Below are positions 61,229-64,000 of a DNA stretch of 64,000 nt, one piece after another. This DNA is from Armatimonadota bacterium (GTDB lineage: Bacteria; Armatimonadota; Fimbriimonadia; Fimbriimonadales; Fimbriimonadaceae), in the NCBI GenBank assembly GCA_020161505.1, contig JAIUNY010000001.1, forward strand, positions 62,001 to 126,000. Direction: 5' to 3'. A program made the position numbers and the translations under genes. Positions within the stretch are counted from its first letter, which is position 1, and every line of letters starts with the position of its first letter. The notes below the pieces were generated by a model. It did no database searches. It was not told where the DNA came from and worked only from the letters and a program-made list of their open reading frames with translations.

Positions 61229-61951
61229 TTAGCCTTTTGCGTCGATTCCGAAGAGTCGTCGCTTCCCTCGTTCCGCCGGGGCAGGCTCTTCCTTCTTTGC
61301 CGCTGGCTTCTCTGAGGGCTTTTCGGGAGCCTTTTCAACCGGCTTGGCTTCCACTTTGGGAGCGGGCTTTTCAGCGGAAGAAGCTTCCTTTTTCGGGGCC
61401 GCCTTCTCCTCCTTTTTCACCTCTTCCTTCTTCGCTTCGACCTTCTTCGGAGCTTCTTCCTTTTCTTCAGGCTTCTCCAGAGGCTTGACAATGGGAGCCG
61501 TGGCGATGAATTCCTTGAGAACGCTGTTCAGCATCCAGGTTGCCTTTTCGTGGACGCGCAGGCGACCGACGAGCAGGTCTTCGCTGCCGTAGTCATCGAG
61601 ATCGTCCATCACGTCGATGGCCTCGCGCAGGATGGCCCCCATTTGCTTGTTGGCGTCAATCAGACCGCTCAGCATCTCGCGCGCATCGCCCGATCCGCTT
61701 CCTTCAGCAATCTTGTTGAGCTTGGAGAACTCCTGCAGGGTCGCTGGCGGCACCTCATCCAGAGTGCGGATGCGCTCGGCAATTTCATCGACCGCCGCGA
61801 AGAGGTCGGTGTACTGCATCTCGGTGAGATTGTGGATGCCGTAGAACTGATTTCCGACGATGTTCCAGTGCACCGCCTGAGTTTTGAGCATCAGCGCATA
61901 GGAATTCGCGAGTACTTCGGCAAGGGTTGCGGCAGATTTCTTCGTGTCCAT
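61229..61951 (-). CDS. Dps-family ferritin-like protein with long Lys/Glu/Pro tail
   Basis: 240 residues from ATG 61951. The ferritin-like domain spans residues 1-150 with ferroxidase residues His28, His40, Glu44 (usually Asp), Asp55 and Glu59. From residue 155 the tail is nearly all Lys, Glu, Pro and Ala (PLEKPEEKEEAPKKVEAKK...), ending GKRRLFGIDAKG. Dps proteins store iron and bind DNA. The mixed-charge tail is much longer than the usual N-terminal Lys tail. The gene lies alone between an esterase and ruvA. Confidence 0.92.
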   Translation of the reverse strand: MDTKKSAATLAEVLANSYALMLKTQAVHWNIVGNQFYGIHNLTEMQYTDLFAAVDEIAERIRTLDEVPPATLQEFSKLNKIAEGSGSGDAREMLSGLIDANKQMGAILREAIDVMDDLDDYGSEDLLVGRLRVHEKATWMLNSVLKEFIATAPIVKPLEKPEEKEEAPKKVEAKKEEVKKEEKAAPKKEASSAEKPAPKVEAKPVEKAPEKPSEKPAAKKEEPAPAERGKRRLFGIDAKG

Positions 61952-62062
61952 GACGGTGTGTGTCCTACTCTTTACTATACGCAGTCTGCCCGTCAATTCG
62001 CTGGGGTCGGGACTCGCGGCGGGGGCGTCAATGCGTAGACATAAGGTAACCTCTGCTTGAGC

Positions 62063-62665
62063 ATGATATCCCGACTTCGCGGACAGGTGATAGAGGTGAG
62101 CGCAGGGCGTTTGGTCGTGCTGTGCGGCGGAGTGGGCTACGAGGTCAGCGTTCCGGAGTCTGTGGTTGTCGAGTTCGGCGTGATGGATGCCGAGATCGAG
62201 CTGTGGACGCGCCAAGTGATCCGCGAAGACGAGCACAATCTCTACGGTTTTGCCAATGGCGACCAACGTCGTTTGTTCGATCTGTTGCGCGATGTGAAGG
62301 GGTGCGGGAGTAAGACTTCGCTCAATCTCATCGGGTCTCTGGGAGAGGGCGGTGTCGTCGAGGCGATTGCTGCTCAAGACTTGAAAGGTCTCGCTCGAGC
62401 ACCTGGTGTGGGGCCGCGACTCGCGGAGCGCATCGTGGTGGAGTTGAAAGACAAGGTTCTGGAACTGCGCCTCGAAGGCGCCGTGAACAGAGCCGTGATC
62501 GCCTCGCGCCCTCGGCCTTCGGCGCTGGACGATGAACTCATGGAGGCTCTGCTCGCGCTCGGCTATCGACGCAGCGAGGCTGAGGAGGCCGCCCACCATG
62601 CCCGCTCCGAAGCCGATGGAGTGGAGGACCAGATCAAGGCCGCCCTCAAGAGGTTGGCCCGATGA
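62063..62665 (+). CDS. ruvA: Holliday junction DNA helicase subunit RuvA
   Basis: 200 residues from ATG 62063 ([12 protein letters not shown]). The OB-fold start, the HhH motifs ([43 protein letters not shown]) and the C-terminal RuvB-binding helices ([22 protein letters not shown]) are all present. It recognises the junction for RuvB. Its stop overlaps the ruvB start (ATGA). ruvC is not adjacent. Confidence 0.95.
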   Translation: MISRLRGQVIEVSAGRLVVLCGGVGYEVSVPESVVVEFGVMDAEIELWTRQVIREDEHNLYGFANGDQRRLFDLLRDVKGCGSKTSLNLIGSLGEGGVVEAIAAQDLKGLARAPGVGPRLAERIVVELKDKVLELRLEGAVNRAVIASRPRPSALDDELMEALLALGYRRSEAEEAAHHARSEADGVEDQIKAALKRLAR

Positions 62666-63705
62666 GCCGCCACCCCGACCTCGATCCAAGCGCAAACGGC
62701 CTGGAGGACGAACTCTCCCTTCGTCCGAGAAGGCTGGGAGAGTTCATTGGTCAGGAAGGCCTGAAGCAGAATCTGCGGATTTTCTTGACGGCGGCCCGGC
62801 AACGCGAAGAGTCGCTTGACCACGTGCTGCTCTACGGGCCTCCTGGTTTGGGCAAGACGACACTGGCGCACATCATCGCCCAGGAAATGGATGCCCTCAT
62901 CCACGTCACGAGTGGCCCGGCGATCGAGCGACCTGGGGATCTCGTCGGTATTCTCACGAACCTCGATCCTGGTGCCGTGCTCTTCATCGACGAAATCCAT
63001 CGTCTCTCGCGCCAGGTCGAGGAGATTCTCTACCCAGCGATGGAAGATCGAAAAGTCGACATCATGATCGGCAAGGGTCCGGCGGCGCGGTCGATCCGGC
63101 TGGATGTTCCACAGTTCACCGTGGTCGGGGCAACCACCCGTCAGGGTCAGCTCACAGGTCCGCTCCGGGATCGCTTTGGCATCGTGATGAACTTTGGGTT
63201 CTACGACGAAATGGCGCTTTTCCAGATCATTCGTCGTTCGGCGACGATTCTCGGAATCTCGGCGGATGAGGACGGCGGGGCGGAGATTGCCCGTCGAAGC
63301 CGAGGCACCCCAAGAATCGCCAACCGCATCCTACGGCGCGTTCGCGATTTTGCCCAAGTCGACGGTCTGAGCGTGATCACGAAATCTGCCGCGCAGAAAG
63401 CCCTTGATGCGCTCGAAATCGACGATCTGGGCCTCGACCGGCTGGATCGCGCGGTCCTGCTGACAATCATCAAGAAGTACTCGGGTGGTCCGGTCGGATT
63501 GGAGACGATTGCTGCCTCCACGGGCGAGGACTCCGGAACCATCGAGGATGTCTGCGAGCCGTATCTCCTCCAATGCGGTCTCCTCGCCCGAACTCCTAGG
63601 GGCAGGGTGGCGACGAAACTGGCCTATCAGCACCTGGGCGTCGCGATGCCAAAAAAGCGAGATCAGGGAAGCCTCAGCGGACTCGAGTCGGACGCAGAAA
63701 TCTGA
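62662..63705 (+). CDS. ruvB: Holliday junction DNA helicase subunit RuvB
   Basis: 347 residues. [18 protein letters not shown], Walker [16 protein letters not shown], Walker [14 protein letters not shown], sensor [10 protein letters not shown] and the C-terminal winged helix ([25 protein letters not shown]). It drives branch migration with RuvA. It ends 5 bp before the convergent ThuA-like gene. Confidence 0.97.
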   Translation: MSRHPDLDPSANGLEDELSLRPRRLGEFIGQEGLKQNLRIFLTAARQREESLDHVLLYGPPGLGKTTLAHIIAQEMDALIHVTSGPAIERPGDLVGILTNLDPGAVLFIDEIHRLSRQVEEILYPAMEDRKVDIMIGKGPAARSIRLDVPQFTVVGATTRQGQLTGPLRDRFGIVMNFGFYDEMALFQIIRRSATILGISADEDGGAEIARRSRGTPRIANRILRRVRDFAQVDGLSVITKSAAQKALDALEIDDLGLDRLDRAVLLTIIKKYSGGPVGLETIAASTGEDSGTIEDVCEPYLLQCGLLARTPRGRVATKLAYQHLGVAMPKKRDQGSLSGLESDAEI

Positions 63706-63709
63706 GCCG

Positions 63710-64000
63710 TCAATCCAGTCTGACGCCCTTGGCCGCCCACAGGCAGCCGCGGCGGAGAAGTTCGCGGGCGGTTCCGGTCTCGATCACATCCCGGTGATGC
63801 CCGAGAGCCGAGTAAGAAACACGTCCGGCACCAAACATCTTTGTCCAAACCTGCGGCATGGCGCAGGGGTTCGCCGTATGAGGCCCCTCGACGCCGGGGT
63901 GCGGAAATTGAGTCGTCGCCAACACCGTGTTGCCGGGATCAGTGTGCAGGAAATACTGCTCGCTCACGACTTCAAAATCGCTCAAGCCCCGTGTGATCGG
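63710..64000 (-). CDS. ThuA-like domain protein, 5' part outside the window
   Basis: The last 96 residues of an open frame that enters from the right edge (read as PITRGLSDFEVVSEQYFLH). The pattern HPI-x-x-G-L-x-D-F, DPGNTVLATTQFP, KMFGAGRVSYSALGHHRDV and the C-terminal LLRRGCLWAAKG are those of the ThuA trehalose-utilisation fold, where the final His/Asp region is conserved. Start and N-terminal half are not visible. Confidence 0.85.
   Translation of the reverse strand, partial: PITRGLSDFEVVSEQYFLHTDPGNTVLATTQFPHPGVEGPHTANPCAMPQVWTKMFGAGRVSYSALGHHRDVIETGTARELLRRGCLWAAKGVRLD

Noticed and set aside
61952-62695. Minus-strand extension of the Dps frame across ruvA
   Set aside because: Antisense to ruvA; the Dps family starts at MDTKKSAATL (61951).

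Overview
The window is 64 kb of densely packed bacterial chromosome with high GC content. It has many 4-bp stop/start overlaps and mostly housekeeping genes, with no insertion sequences, prophage or CRISPR array. The lineage cannot be proved from this sequence. A substrate-binding protein fused to its ABC permease, a DUF4127 protein, a DUF4434 protein, many lineage-specific signal-peptide proteins and a pseudopilin-like protein suggest Armatimonadota (Fimbriimonadia-like). This is inference.

Layout. 0-8 kb: a selenide water dikinase gene (selD) with an in-frame UGA at the catalytic position; a minus-strand Fe-S assembly operon (sufS-sufU-sufT-rrf2-iscA); an EAL phosphodiesterase overlapping a lipid kinase tail to tail; lipoprotein MsrB. 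8-17 kb: MarR regulator, solitary sufB, a DUF433/DUF5615 toxin-antitoxin-like pair beside tRNA-Leu, zinc-free forms of ribosomal proteins bL33 and bL32, cysE-cysK, and a Gly-rich exported protein. 17-27 kb: ndk, a four-gene ABC-2 export operon, a Y-family polymerase, a CPBP protease coupled to a NifS-like desulfurase, and pyruvate kinase. 27-36 kb: small exported proteins, deoB, two tRNA-Pro genes, a TPR protein, a P-II protein, and a divergent AraC / VOC-DUF1801 pair.

36-41 kb: the most notable non-coding element. It is a minus-strand c-di-AMP (ydaO-yuaA) riboswitch leading, through a terminator-like hairpin, to a small uncharacterised two-TM protein. Divergent from it is a sugar-type ABC importer whose binding protein is fused to the first permease and whose second permease is about twice normal length. 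41-52 kb: a YifB/ComM ATPase and three small exported proteins, then ppk2 with four overlapping tandem genes for related membrane proteins, a hydrolase, tRNA-Ser and a membrane-anchored DUF255-like protein without its CxxC motif. 52-64 kb: gatCA, ispE with a MobA-like transferase, small proteins including a YjfB-like one, an ECF sigma factor with a clear promoter and nested palindromes, a DUF4127 protein, an esterase, a Dps with a long charged tail, ruvAB and the start-truncated end of a ThuA-like gene.

Themes. Sulfur, selenium and Fe-S metabolism recur (selD, sufS/U/T/B, iscA, a second desulfurase, cysE-cysK, msrB). Signalling by cyclic dinucleotides appears twice (EAL protein, c-di-AMP riboswitch). 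The candidates most worth testing are the riboswitch-controlled membrane protein, the selenocysteine-containing SelD and the four-gene membrane paralogue array.
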